A stretch of DNA of 64,000 nt from Athripsodes cinereus. Its lineage: Eukaryota > Arthropoda > Insecta > Trichoptera > Leptoceridae. This document shows positions 13,812-26,482 of this stretch, in pieces. The stretch is taken from positions 6,882,001 to 6,946,000 of the forward strand of contig OX388318.1 in NCBI GenBank assembly GCA_947579605.1. The letters are read 5' to 3'. Both the position numbers and the translations under genes were made by a program. Each line of letters begins with the position of its first letter. Position 1 is the first letter of the stretch. The notes below the pieces were generated by a model. That model was not told where the DNA came from. It did no database searches and saw only the letters and a list, made by a program, of their open reading frames with translations.

Positions 13812-16639
13812 CTCATTATATATATTAAGACATATTTAATACCGATTCATTTTTTCAAGTATCAAAAAGTGTGCAGTTTTTTAAGAACATTTCAATACTT
13901 TGTAAGGATTTTTTTAGTAAATGGTTTTATTTACATTTTCTATGTAAATAGTGGGTATACAGATGTGTGGTTTTAGGTGTGTTTCTGTTTCTTATATATA
14001 AGAAATACTACTTTAGTAATACTATCATCTCTTTTTCGTATACTTAATAAGAATTACTCAATTACCATAGTTCTTTGACTTCCGTCAAATCCCTTGGATT
14101 TATAAGCTATGGGTTTTTTCCTCCTCAAACTGTTTTTTCTTTCTATTTGGGGTCGATTACCGGTCACCTTAAGTCAAACGATCTAAAGAAAATTTAAACC
14201 TTTTAGAAAAAAAGGCTTGCCGGAGAAGTTCAAAAGTAATTTAAAGCCACGCGCCAGAATTCTTCAAGAACACACGCATTTCCATCTTTACAAGCGATAT
14301 TTTTTGTTCCTGTTTTTTTCTCACATAATGTAGCATTTATGCCTATGTATTTTACCATTAAATTTTAATTCGAAGACATTTATTGTAAATCTTTAAATAC
14401 TCGTGGCTTTTTTGTCTTGCGTTATGTTTTGAAACTTTGAATAAATTAAACTCATATTTTTTTCTAAATGTAGATGAAACATGTGACATTCGTGTTTAGT
14501 AAAGATTTCTACTTCAAAAAAAGTGTCGATATAGGGACGTCTTAACTAAGATGAAACATTTTTAGATTTTGAATTTTCTTTTTTACTGTTGTAACCAATA
14601 AAGTCTAGTGTTTTTTTCTGATTGAAAGCTTTATTGATTTGCAAATTAGAAGGCAATGTATTTTTTGTGAAGTACAGTTTGCTTTTTTCTGTGTTACAGG
14701 CAATGCACCCACTTTTTGATGATAAGCCTACATTTTTTATGCTTTTCCTCTCTGCTTCCATTTTCAGTCTCATTCCTTTATTCCCTTCTTGACTGGAAAC
14801 TATTAATTTCAAATGATTTGAAATTTAATTCATTATATGTTACATTATATAATACTTAACAGTGTTTGCACACTTTGCTGGTTCTCTAAATGTAATTGAT
14901 TTGCTGTATATTATTAATCATATCCTAACTGTCTATTTTTTTTTGCGAAAAAAAATGAAAAAAAAACTATTGCCAATTAATTATTGTACCCGTGCCCTTT
15001 TCCATTTTTATATCTTTATAATATGACTATATGTTAAACTGTCATTTTATCGTCATTAACCAAATCGCTCCGAAGGGATGAGCTGGGTATGTTTATTAAT
15101 TATTCTCGTGTTCTCAAAAGAATTATTAAAAACAATTAGAAGTATAAAAAATATTTTAATTAAATCATACCTATCAGGCGTAATGAACAATTTGTTTAGG
15201 GCCCTTTTACTTCCAGCATGACTCAATTTTTTTTTTAATAATAAACGGCACAATGCCCTTTTTACATTTTGCTTTTTACAACGGCACAAAGCCTTTTACG
15301 AAACTCTTAATGCAAACGGATGCAATTTCAGCTTCTTGATTGTTTCTCAGCCCTAACACAAATGTTTATTAGCTATCACTAGATTTCTAATATTCCCCTT
15401 AATTGTTACGACATCATATATGCATATTGTAATTTTGATGGCTAATTATAATTTATATGAAAAACACTACTTTACCAACAATATCAATACTTAACATTAA
15501 AATTACCTACTTGCATTATTTTAACGATCGCCATCTTGACGATAAAAATAATAAATTGCTCGAAACTACATACCTCAATCCATTTCAACAAAAACTCACT
15601 TAAAATTCTGTTTACGTTGATATAACTTACATCGAAATTTGTGCAAGTAAAAAATCTTCTACCTAAGTATTATTGATTAATAAAATATTATCATATATTA
15701 AATTAAATCAAGTGACATTAAAATAATATTTATTATAAGTTTCAAAACTCCTTGTTTTTTCGTCTGTGTACAGATATCGGGACTTAAATTATTTATTTCT
15801 ACAAAAAAGTATAGGTACTATTTTTGTAAACGGTAGTCGTTTCGTATTCTATTCTATTTTTTAAACGACATCTACTCGTTACCGAGTGATCTGGTTTTGA
15901 AAAGTAGATAATGACAAATTTCTATGGACGAGAAGATTCATTTGCAAATCAAATATACATATACTACCTACCTACTAAATTACTTTAGAATTTACCCCTG
16001 TCGGAGTGTCGTAACCTCGAAAGTACCTACCTATAAACCTTATTTCAACTTATCATTACCTTATTACGTTTGGTACGTACCTACACTAAACTGTCATCTT
16101 TTTTACCACATGGGCGAGCGTAAACAGATATCAGAATGATCATCTTTCACAGCGTGCTGTTACTGTGACAACCATATAAGAGGATTAAAGTTATTCAAAA
16201 TTATACAAAAACTACATTAACATACATTATTATCGTATACTTAACTAAATAAATGGTTATTTTTATAAGTTATTATATGCCTATTACAAAAAACGTTTAA
16301 AATATTATTTTTTTATGAAAGCTAGATACATACATACCTAATTACAGTATCTGCCTTTTGATATAATAATATACAAATTGTATGTCTTTTCATTGTTATA
16401 TAGGCGTAAAACTTCCGGTTGACGCCGGGCACCGCATAATTCCCTATAATTTGTGTTTTTTTACTAGTCTACCCTACCCGAAAATATTTTTTGATTTTTT
16501 TAAATCGGTATTTATTTTTTTATTAACACAATAAACGACTGTTGCTTCCTATTTACAATACAATATAATACTTAATATGCCTTACAAAAAAAAAAAAAAA
16601 TTCGAATTGTAAAATAAAAAGCCACGAAAAAAAATTGGC
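13812..16639. other. AT-rich upstream DNA after the retrotransposon
   Basis: It begins with the retrotransposon 3' tail (TATATATATTAAG). The 88-codon and 77-codon minus-strand frames at 14546-14812 and 15056-15289 are Lys/Ser-rich with no recognisable domain, and are treated as chance. Confidence 0.45.
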
Positions 16640-16810
16640 ATTGGTACAATCGTCGGTAGCCTTGAGGTAGAGTCTCGGCCTCATGAACATGAGGTGCGCG
16701 GTTCGATACCAGGTGCCGACAAACTCCCCTTTCACGACACAAGCTTTTAGCTTACTGTGATTAGGTTGTATTTGGGTTTATAACAATAACCCAGATACAT
16801 CTTTTAAAAA
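16640..16810 (+). mobile_element. tRNA-derived SINE, family B
   Basis: A tRNA-like head (GTAGCCTTGAGGTAGAGTC A-box-like, GGTTCGATACC B-box) is followed by the family body CCTTTCACGACACAAGCTTTTAGC and a TTTGGGTTTATAACAATAACCC tail. The complement appears at 44945-45125. Confidence 0.78.
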
Positions 16811-16839
16811 AAATCATACGTGCATAAGTAAAATTATGT

Positions 16840-16950
16840 CCTGAATGTCATATTTTTTGTACAGGAGGACAACCTGCATTTTTATTACGTGATGATATGT
16901 GTCCACGGGCTATCACACTTGTGGAATATGCCGTGATGTTATAGACAAAA
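16840..16950 (+). repeat. Family A dispersed repeat, 3' part
   Basis: CCTGAATGTCATATTTTTTG, AGGACAACCTGCAT and GGAATATGCCGTGATGTTATAG match the family A 3' half. Confidence 0.65.
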
Positions 16951-17760
16951 TAGGCATACGTATAAACCTACAGTTTTACAGATAGATAGATTTATTTTCA
17001 TTCATAGACTTAGACTTGCAGCGCTTTACATTTTTCACAATTTTTGTGTTCCAACATTTATAATAACAATAATAATATCATGCTGTTTCACTCCATATCT
17101 TTAAGATGATAATGGTCTCTTTTCTACTAATGCTGAAGTGTAGGACATCTTTTATATGTACCTGCCGAGGGTTGCAAAAGTTGTTATGTACTGTCTTACA
17201 AACTTTCTCAACCGACGCTAGTTTAAAACTGGCTGCAAAATGTTATCGGCCGCATAAACGATTTTTTCTATCAATTTAGTATAAATATTTGTTTTTAATT
17301 TATACGATTGACAAAACATTAGTAGGTAAACTTAGTGTAGATGCGAGATTATTATGTATTTTTCTTATCATAATTATCTTTTAATATTTTAACATAATGA
17401 ATTTTTCATAACATTATCTATGTATTATATTTGATTCTTGGAAAATATAATTCACTTACTGTAGGTAGTCTAAAATTTTACATTAATTACGAAGTCGAAG
17501 ATAACAATATTATTTTGGGCTCTTTGGTGATTCATCAATACGAAAACTGTGTCATGTTTTTTTTTTTGTTTTTTTCCCAAATTTTATCATATTTGTCATC
17601 TTATGAAGGATATATACAATTTTTAAAAATAGATTTATAAAAGATGATGTAATAATTTTTGATTTTTCTGTAATATATTTTTGTAGATTTCAATTATTTA
17701 TTCTTTACTGTAGGTACACTAATTACAAGCAATTTCATACATACATAACAATATCAAATA

Positions 17761-18150
17761 CAATGGATCTGTGTCTTCTGCTTGTTCTGCCTGTTGCTGC
17801 GGAACAAAAATATGATTTGCGACTTCCGGAGGGTGGGGAGGTGTTCAAGGCAGGGTTAAAAACCCTGCCGTTCAGGAAGTGTTGTGATTCTTGAATTGGA
17901 CCTTGCGATAGTTTTTTTTAGAAAACAGCGCATCTTAAAAATAGTTGTCTTGTTTTGTGCGTCCTGTCTCCGTTGGTGGAGAGTAGCTTTGGTTGGAATA
18001 TCCCCATTGGGAGGGAAATAGTTTTCCACACTACCCCGTTATTCGGTGACCCCTGGGCTCACTGTCTTAAAACCGAAATGTTTCTGGACACTTTATCTCT
18101 GTTATCTGTACCAACTGTATATATGTATTGTATTGTACTTAATTTTTGGG
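17761..18150 (+). mobile_element. LINE C-terminus and 3' UTR fragment, copy 1
   Basis: The frame GEVFKAGLKTLPFRKCCDS ends at TGA 17894-17896, followed by a shared 3' sequence (ACAGCGCATCxTAAAAA). It is homologous to 54640-54840 and corresponds to the WNxLPxxLR...VEVFRxxLK ending of Jockey/CR1-like LINEs. Confidence 0.65.
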
Positions 18151-18353
18151 TATAATATTGGTTTTATTTTTTCTTTTAAAACTTTATTATAGTTAACAAT
18201 ATCACACATGTATTGTGTGATCTCGCTTTATTTTATTTTTTCCCCAATATGGGCTATTTTTTGTTTCTTATAGTTTATTATTCCAACGAGGCGACTTACG
18301 TTGATCTGTTCTTCAGGTCGCCCGTATAAGGAAAAGAAAGCGAGTCTGCAAAT

Positions 18354-18392
18354 TCGGATATCTCAGGAGTCCCCGACTCCTGAGATATCCGA
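18354..18392. repeat. Perfect 18-bp hairpin
   Basis: TCGGATATCTCAGGAGTC (18354-18371), loop CCC, then its exact complement to 18392. It is less AT-rich than the surroundings. It lies 150 bp before a SINE. Confidence 0.75.
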
Positions 18393-18540
18393 GTGTGTAG
18401 AGGTTCTTTCAGTATTATTACAATCAATATACAAAGGAAAATGCCGTGATATTATGAATAAATGATACTCAGCAGAATACACCACTAGTGAGAGATGCAG
18501 TGATGGTATAGATAAATAATATTATTATTAGTAATTTACT

Positions 18541-18725
18541 GTCCCGGGTTCGATTCCCGGTCAGGGCAAAGTGAAGAATGGGTCTGAGTGTTACGTGTAT
18601 AGTGCACCGTGTATATGTGTGTATCGTCGCGTTAGTACCCATAATACAAGATTTATATCTTGTTTTGGGACTAGCTCGATCTGTTTAAGTTGTCTACACA
18701 TGATATTATGTTATGTTACTTCTTA
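18541..18725 (+). mobile_element. tRNA-derived SINE, family D
   Basis: GGGTTCGATTCCCGGTCAGGGC (B-box) leads into a body with GTCTGAGTGTTACGTGTA and GGGACTAGCTCGATCTGT. It shares this layout with 23188-23345 and the short fragment at 33818-33862. The GGGACTAGCTCGATCTGT string is familiar from lepidopteran SINEs. Confidence 0.78.
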
Positions 18726-19049
18726 CATTAATACGGAAGGGTTTACCTACTGCTAATAAATAATTTCAACATATTACATGTAGGTAGGTATATTTATTTA
18801 CTATATAGTACATTAATATAGTATTGTATTGTAATAAAACGTGTTTTATCTGCATATAGTAACGTCACCTTGTATGTCGATGTATACATTATTGTTATTT
18901 GACCCGTTATCAGCCACGGGTCACTCGATGATTTGAATATAATGTACCATTACTATTATTATAAATATGCAAATACCTACTGTATCTATATACACATACC
19001 TACCTATTATTAACTTTATTTTTTATATCAGTTTAACTATTTTTTTCTT

Positions 19050-19280
19050 TGGAGTCCCCGACAAGAATATGTCTTCCACTGTTTTCTGTTGGTTTTCGTG
19101 TGGTAGACTGGTATTCGTTAAATCTCATAAGTGTAAAGAGATGTGATGGGGTGTGCCTTTTTTAATGGTACGGAAACGACGACCTGTTTACTTTTATTAC
19201 ATACAGTGCGTCCACTGACTACCCCACTTGTTTGTTGAGATGCCGTGATAGCTAAGTATTCTTCTATATATTCAAATTTC
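19050..19280 (+). repeat. Family A dispersed repeat
   Basis: GGAGTCCCCGACAAGAATATG, GTTTTCTGTTGGTTTTCGTG, ACCTGTTTACTTTTATTACAT, CTGACTACCCCACTTG and GATGCCGTGATAGCTA follow the family order. It lies directly before a second copy. Confidence 0.65.
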
Positions 19281-19314
19281 CTCAACATAAAATATTTCCA
19301 ATATTTTTTAATGA

Positions 19315-19570
19315 AAATCAGATACCCACCCGGAGTCCCCGGTAAAAAATAGTTCTCTCGCTCTTTAATTTTTTGAGTGACCTGTAAAAAGGAGGTATTC
19401 AAAAAGTAAAAGACATTTGACATCTTTAATTCAGCGATGAGATTTGCCACCCATCCTGAGTCTTTCTATTTTGTTGGTATGGAGAAGACGGCTTTCATAT
19501 TTATAACATGCAGCTAGTCTGCTGGCTACCCCAAATGTGGGAAATGGCTTGATGGTATAATATTAGTAGT
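19315..19570 (+). repeat. Family A dispersed repeat (near full-length)
   Basis: GGAGTCCCCGGTAAAAAATA, AAGACATTTGACATCTTTAA, GATGAGATTTGCCACCCATCC, GGTATGGAGAAGACGG, GCATGCAGCTAGTCTGCTGGC, and CCCAAATGTGGGAAATGGC then TGATGGTATA. With 52360-52625 it is one of the best copies for defining the family. Confidence 0.75.
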
Positions 19571-20089
19571 AGTAGATATAAATATTAAATCCGATTGAAA
19601 ACATTTACAATCATTATGTTATCTAACTATAGCAACGTTAGTAAATTCATAAATCATCTTTTTTACTCATTCGTCTTAATCAGGAATCTCCAACTTCTTC
19701 CAGCGAGCGAAATTCGGTCCGCCAGCTTTATCAATACGGCTCGTGACAGCCAATGACCAGTATCATCAATCCGGTCCGCGACAGCTAATAGCTCATTGTT
19801 GTTATTGTTACTGTGATAAATTGAAAAAAAAAACACAAACATAATGATAATAGCTCAGTTTTATTTACTTGCTAAATAAATCTTGGGGCGCTGATCCTTA
19901 CGGGGGGGGGGGTTTATCTTTAGATGGACAATATACTTTGACATGTGTAATAAACCTGAACAAAAATTGTTATAATTTTAAGCAGTCTTAGTACGTAGTA
20001 ATACGTAACTGTAAGTTAGAATGTAAGAATGTATTGTTTTAGTTTTAAGAAATATTGTAAAACCTTTAGGGACATTAACGGTTGTAATT

Positions 20090-20245
20090 AATTGTGGGGA
20101 GGTTTTGTCAGGGGAGCCCTTCAGGCGATCTCTGAGGCCTCTCATATAAGTAAAAATTGTGCACGATGAGTGTGGATGACATAGGAACTACCATTCCTGA
20201 AACATCCACGGGTAAGGAAAGGTACAACCCTTAATGCTAAGTAAT
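20090..20245 (+). repeat. Family C repeat, copy 1
   Basis: GTGGGGAGGTTTTGTCAGGG, GTGGATGACATAGGAACTACC, GAAACATCCACGGGTAAGG and ACAACCCTTAATG match 58344-58495 in the opposite orientation. The class is unknown; possibly a LINE or LTR 3' segment. Confidence 0.65.
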
Positions 20246-20290
20246 TTTAAGTGAAAAGTATTATACGTACAGAACTTTACTTATGTATAC

Positions 20291-20454
20291 TAATTTATGG
20301 AAATAAACACAAACTGTTTGAGTTATACTATATTTAAAAATAGGTTCAGTAACCTGGTCAATTTGACAATGACTTTGTAAATCGAAACCAGGCTAGTGTA
20401 CATATTATTAAATATAGTAAAACTCAAACAGTTAGTGTTTATTTCCATAAATTA
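20291..20454. repeat. 46-bp inverted repeat with 72-bp loop (MITE-like)
   Basis: Arms 20291-20336 and 20409-20454 differ at two positions (TAATTTATGGAAATAAACAC...). The loop contains a smaller CCTGGT/ACCAGG pair. It follows a family C repeat. Confidence 0.78.
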
Positions 20455-20459
20455 CTATG

Positions 20460-23187
20460 GAGTTCTACGAAATAAACGTCAATTCAATCGATCAAGCATA
20501 ATGACGGATTGAATCTTATCCCAATAATATTATAAACTAGTGAACATCCGGCGGTTTCACCCTCGGCAGTTATGTTGGGGTAAAGAGCATCATATATATT
20601 TACGTACCTACGAGTATATCGCATAATTGGTGACTAGTTAGTATAGATAATGACGAGAAAACAAACGGTTTTGACCTAGGAGTTTACTGAAGTAATCAGT
20701 ATGGCCCTAAGACTGGAAAGTTTGCAGACCTCTGGTTTTAAATATTAAAATGTTATTTTTAGTTTGTCGTTTTTGTGTCAGTAAAATTATTTTACATATA
20801 AACAATAAAATCTTTTTTTGATAAATGGAAGTAATTATCTTCATAGTAATAATATGTTTCTTCTTATGGCTTTTACAAGTAGATTTTGTTTCATATCCAG
20901 TTAAAACTAATAATAATAATATAAGTGAGTTATGATAATTCCTGGACGTGTGTCAAATGTCAAATTAGAAGGACAGAAATTCAACGTCATTATTCAAAAT
21001 GAATAAGATGAACTGTCGTTGTATAATCTCGCAGACTTGTCATTGTGATATAATAATATTAATAAATTGATAAAACTTGATTAACCAAATCATTAAGTAC
21101 TCAATAAAAATAATGGGATTTAAACCCGGTTTTGATAAGACGTATTGTTGCGTTATATCAGAAAAGCTTTTTATTATTTTTTTCATAAATATAACATATT
21201 ATTTTGTGCTGATACTTAGAAGAAAGAAATACAGTATTTCGTTTTATATTATATAATATGTAATCTTTTTCTTCTGAGTCGTAATCTGCAACAAGTCGGA
21301 TTTTTCTGAACTCAGTTTACGTATTAAATTGAAACATACTCGGGTACAAATTATGCAAAACATGAGAAGATTTAGATTCTGGGATCTCTCGATTTGAATC
21401 GGTCGCGTATGGCTTCCGATTATCTCGAATATTATCCCATTGTTCTGAGATAGATTACTCATTGATGTCCCTATTCTGGGTAATCAACCGCTATGAGTAT
21501 GTGTACATTCAGAATGAGTGACGTTAAATGAATTCTAGTAAACCGCTGGATTGATAAGAACCCGTGACCCATACTGCGTATACAACAAGCGCATCTTATA
21601 TAGAAGTATAAACTATTCAACAAAACAGTTCCTTTGGCGAAGGATTAAAAAAATATCTACCCGCATAATAACGAAATCTGCTTTCACTGCACAATCTATT
21701 ATTGCTCACTGTAATGTATTAATTATGGTAATATTATTTTATTCTTGGGTTTATTACTTAGGTTCAATCTTAATTCTTGCATTTAAGTATCCGCATCTTG
21801 GGAAAAAGTGGTTCAATTGAAAAAATCTCTAGGAGGAGGATCATTTCCACACAATTCTCTTGTCCTCTATCTATCAATTCTCTTGTCCTCTCTCTATCAA
21901 TTTAGATGTTGACAATTTCAAAAATAAATATTTTTCGGATTGTTAAAAACAGTTTGTTTTGATAAGGTATGTTCGATTTTCCATTGTTCATTTTACAAGA
22001 AACTATGACACACAGAAATGCTCACATGAAATTATTGACATAAGCACTCGCTTGGAGGAAATATTACCGCGAACATACTGCCAACACTGTACGCAGTCAA
22101 ATGCACATAGTGATAGCTATTATCAATAATAATAGCATGTGACATTCGTAATAGAAAGCCGCAGAATTTTTATGTTAACACCAAAGTCATAACCCACTCT
22201 TAAACCGCATCAATTATTGTTAGACGTATATTGTTTTTTTATTATCCATTTTATTTTATAGTACTGATTTCATTTTTAGTATGAGTACGTTGTTTTTGCA
22301 TTGTGAATAATAACCAATAATTACAAATTTGTTCAATAAAACTCAAATGGTTACAAAATGGTTGTCTTGTAACCAATGTAGGTTGAGAATGCATTACTTA
22401 GGAAATGAAATAAAATGTATTCTTTCGAATTGCAACTTATGTTTTGTCTCAGTCGGTTTTGGCACCATTAGGTGCGTTCATATTATTGGCTGAATTGACG
22501 AACATTCGCACCATTTGGCATATAGTGTGAATGCATCCATCACCGATGAACTAACAACATCAGAGGAAATATAAAGGCGTTTCAACATTATGTTGAATAT
22601 CGCCTTTCTTGTACAGTACTAGAAAAAAACAATTAAAAAGTGGGAATGCATTTCTATTTTAAGACAATACGCAACAGTAGAATTTCGCATTCTGAGCCAC
22701 AACTATTTCATATCATTCAAATTTTCTTATTTTTTTATTATGTGGGTTATTATTAAATTCCTCGACAAGAAATTTATAACATTAGTTTATTATCAATAAA
22801 AGAAAATAGTATCTACTCATTATTTGTATCTTCTTGTGTAATTAATATCCCTGTATGGAAATTGAGCCCTACATTTTTTACTTTCTATTCAACTATTTAA
22901 CCGCTACTATTATACCATGTGATGCGTAGATCTTCATACACAGGTACATATCTGCTGAGCTGTCAAAGTCGATATATCGATACCTGTAATTTAATTTGTC
23001 AGATTTAAGTATGCAATAATTGGCAAGTTTTGAGGTATGTTCTAGGTTTTACTAATTAGTCAGAAATGATAAACTTCTTGCTTATCACAAAAATAAAATA
23101 ACAGTTCTAAAATCGATTTTTATACTATGACATTCGTTTTAAATCGTGCATTTTTTCGACCCAAACTATCCCTTCTCATAATATGTA
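20460..23187. other. AT-rich upstream DNA
   Basis: Nothing beyond the two-unit repeat at 21853-21898 and a small stem-loop (AAAGGCG...CGCCTTT) near 22573-22608. The 89-codon frame at 21551 has no recognisable domain. Confidence 0.45.
21853..21898 (+). repeat. Two 23-bp tandem units
   Basis: AATTCTCTTGTCCTCTATCTATC at 21853-21875 is followed directly by the same unit with one change (A to C). Confidence 0.7.
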
Positions 23188-23345
23188 CATCCGGTTCGAT
23201 TCCCGGCCAGGGCTAAATGACGTTTTTCAAATTGTCCTGAGTCTGGGTGTCGCATGTTTTACACGTAACACAAGATTCATGTCTTACTTTGGGACTAGCT
23301 CGATCTGTGCGAATTATCCGAATGCGTGCATGTTATGTCAAAATG
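23188..23345 (+). mobile_element. tRNA-derived SINE, family D
   Basis: GGTTCGATTCCCGGCCAGGGC, then GTCTGGGTGTCGCATG, ACACAAGATTCATGTCTTAC and GGGACTAGCTCGATCTGT. It is co-linear with 18541-18725. Its 3' end forms one arm of a 37-bp inverted repeat. Confidence 0.78.
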
Positions 23346-23402
23346 TTTTGGAAAGATAATATGTCCCAAAACATTTTGACATTACATACACACATTCGGA
23401 TA
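23315..23402. repeat. 37-bp inverted repeat involving the end of a SINE
   Basis: Arms 23315-23351 and 23366-23402 match with three mismatches around a 14-bp spacer. The left arm is the 3' end of the family D SINE at 23188-23345, so the right arm looks like an inverted copy of the SINE tail. Confidence 0.72.
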
Positions 23403-24562
23403 GAGAGCTTTTAGAAATAAAACCAATGTCAGTGTCAACCCTTTGAATAAGTTTACAACTTATAAAGTCAGAGCTTTGATACGTTACGTTTGGGGAATTA
23501 AAAGTTTTTAACACAAAATAAAAATATTGATGGGAATATTTGAAGCCAGAACAATGCTAATTCAATCTTAAGTTCCAAGTATACTTCTTATAATTTTATG
23601 AAGTGTTTTCTAGTTATCAAAATAAAGAGTCCTCCCTCGAAACAGCATTTTAGACTTCATTGCCACACTAAATCCTGTTTATACGTATGTGTATCATTAA
23701 GAAGATACGAACCTCCAGTTGTTGCTACAAGATATGTGCTGGATGTAGCCCATATAAAAAAAGCTGTGGGTGTATTCATTTTCACACATCTTGAAAGCCG
23801 ATACGAGAAAACTTTGAGAATACAATTAAAATACGATGATTCTAATCACGCATCATTTTAAGTGATAGGAACAATATTTATTAGTTTGTTGACTCTGAAT
23901 ATTATAATCATGTAATGTCCACAAAACGATATATATGTACTATGGACAGGTACTATACTTGAAAAGAAATCAAATCATCATATTATAGTCACGTCAATCA
24001 TATATACACTTTGAGGAATAGACTAAAGCATATTATTTATAATTACATAGTGTTTGATAAGTCATTCATTGCTGGCTACTGATTAGTTATTACATATTAT
24101 TCTTTATTAGACATACTTATATCTAGTCATTCGCACCTGTTTTGCCATGTCATGGTGAAACGCAGAACCACCTGATTGATGTGGTGACGAAGTCTTGAGA
24201 TATTATTTCTAAGAATAGAAAAAATTAAACAATAAACATAAGTAATTATCGAATCTTGATTTGGATGGGAAAATCTTCAAATGGCATATTTGTGTGAAAT
24301 ACTAGAACAAATTGAATGTTATCGGAATTGGACATCATATGAATATTGAAAATAAACAAAATACACTCAAACAGTAGATGTCTTATGTTTGCGTGGTAAA
24401 AAAATATTTGATCATTTTTACGTCACTGATTTTCTGCAAATCTCAGTAGATTGTTAAAGGAGTACTATCTTCCTGGAGATTACTTTAATCTTAATTAATT
24501 TGCATGCATTTCGAATATAATAAACTCAAGTTTTCGCAAACAACGTTTCAACTTGAAATACC

Positions 24563-24667
24563 TGCAAAGAGGTGGCGAGAAAGCTGGAGCTCTGTGTCCC
24601 ACGAGACCTCGACGCCATAGAAACAGATCTATTAAAAGAGGAAAAAGAACTATTGAGTGAAGTTTAA
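24563..24667 (+). other. Short coding-like island, 35 codons to TAA
   Basis: The frame is charged and helix-like (VARKLELCVPRDLDAIETDLL and KEEKELLSEV, then TAA), in a segment more GC-rich than its flanks. A TGA lies just upstream in frame. It could be a fragment of an exon, a processed pseudogene or an element remnant; I do not recognise the protein. Unlike most open frames in the region, it does not look like random AT-rich sequence. Confidence 0.3.
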
Positions 24668-26482
24668 TGCAAGACAGTGTCTTTCTATCTATACCATCAA
24701 ATCGTTTACCGTAAATGAGATTACTAGTGGATTAACTGCACATAATATAAAGGTAGCCCTCTCTGTGTTATTAAGACACTCAGGATTGTCGGCAATGTAA
24801 GAGTAGGTATATAAAGAAATCTATTTCGACTAGTCCTATAAAATCCAATTGAAACGTACGTGTCGTGCCAATTTCTTTTGTTATCCTTAAGTTTAATTTT
24901 ATCATGAGTTGCAATTCTTTCACTTCTGAATATAGATCAGTTTGTCTTCTTGTGTCCCGATAACTAGATACTTAATTTTATTTATTGAAATACGATTGCC
25001 AATATTTTCATTTCCCGATTTAACAAATCTTTATGCAGAACAATGATCCTTTTTTTAAAATGAACAATGATTATTATTTTCTCCTATGATTCAAACAAAA
25101 TCTCCGGTCAATATCCAATAGAAATAATTTTACAAGATTACAATAATATTTTGGCGCCAGTAGTACTAATAGTCTTATAATTCAGTTTTAAAACCGAAAT
25201 AAAAATAGTTTGTGGTGTTGTGTATAATAAACTATTTATAGAATGAAAGTGAAAACAATTTCTTATGCATAGGTGATGTATAATAATCGCAGACAGGCGT
25301 AGTAATTAAAGTATAGCTAGTTATATTTTATGTATTGCTATGTGTTAAAATGTAAACAGAAACATTTATTTTGACGGGATCTATTATTGAAGTTCTCTAG
25401 TGTTATGACGTCAGATTATTCCGTCATAGGAGGCGTGGTGTTGTCCATCGTCCGTCCTTTGGGCAATTTGATTTACATTGCGTATGATTACGACAATTTG
25501 TTCACAAATAAAGTACTTAGCATCAGAATGAAAGTAAACGAATCAATTGACTGTGCGAATGTTATTTCAGGCGGCAAATGTATACAACATAACAATATCA
25601 ATATTTAACAAGCAGAAAAAAAATCATCAGCGGTGTGATTTTTTTTTTGATTCCGTCATATCTTAAGGGTATTATAATATAACGTTTTCATGGAAAATAA
25701 TAAATCGGTGTAACTTTTTGTATTTATTTTGATAGACGATGCTAAACCTAAATTTGGTGTTCCTCAAGGAGCTATCCTTAGTCCTGCAAACATGGTTTTT
25801 ATTCCTGTGTTACAAAGTAATAAAGTTGAACGCGTAATTAAGATATATTCATTTTATGATTACAGTTTAAATTGTTAACATGTAAGATGAAGTATATGTA
25901 AATTTATATAAATAAAATGAATAATCTTTTGTGTCCATGTAGTTTATATAGTGGTTGTCTCAGAGTTGTGATAAATAGATAAGAAATATTATTCTAAGAC
26001 ATGCGCGTTTGTAGTGCTTGTTTATTACCTACTATGAATATCATATTGTACTTCACAGATTCTAGTATGTATCAATGAAGCTAGCAATGTGGATATTTGC
26101 CAAATAACAATCTGACTTATATATTCCTTGTGTACTGGTACATTGTATCAATATTGTTTCCTACTATTGATTTTGATTTTGTTTGTATTTTTTTTACTCC
26201 ACCATAAACGTTTATTCAAACTTACGTGATTTTTTATCAAATCTATTGTATGTAATTTTCCATATTCGTATTCTCCATTACTTGAAATACACGTCTTCTA
26301 TTTTCTCGTTTCACGCTTATTATGTTTGATGGATATATTTATTTTATATTCGTGACCACGAGCATCGACCTATTTTTGAAAGCATATTGTATAATATTTG
26401 AAATAGTCTCAAATAAACATAATTTATCTTAAATTTGTCATTGGATGCAAAATTAACATTTTTTTTCTTATTATTGTTTCAG
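24668..26482. other. DNA immediately upstream of the first recognised HNF4 exon
   Basis: It ends in the T-rich acceptor of the exon at 26483. A 73-codon frame at 25387-25608 starts near a palindromic TGACGTCA (25405-25412) but has no HNF4-like features. No upstream HNF4 exon was identified. This is presumably intron. Confidence 0.5.

Noticed and set aside
16650..16725. tRNA gene (A and B box-like, tRNA-like fold)
   Set aside because: The sequence continues into a repeated body found again at 44945-45125, and pairing of the acceptor and anticodon stems is poor. It is better called the tRNA-derived head of a SINE.
23598..23861. 87-codon ORF
   Set aside because: It has somewhat protein-like segments but no recognisable family, no second exon and no supporting context.
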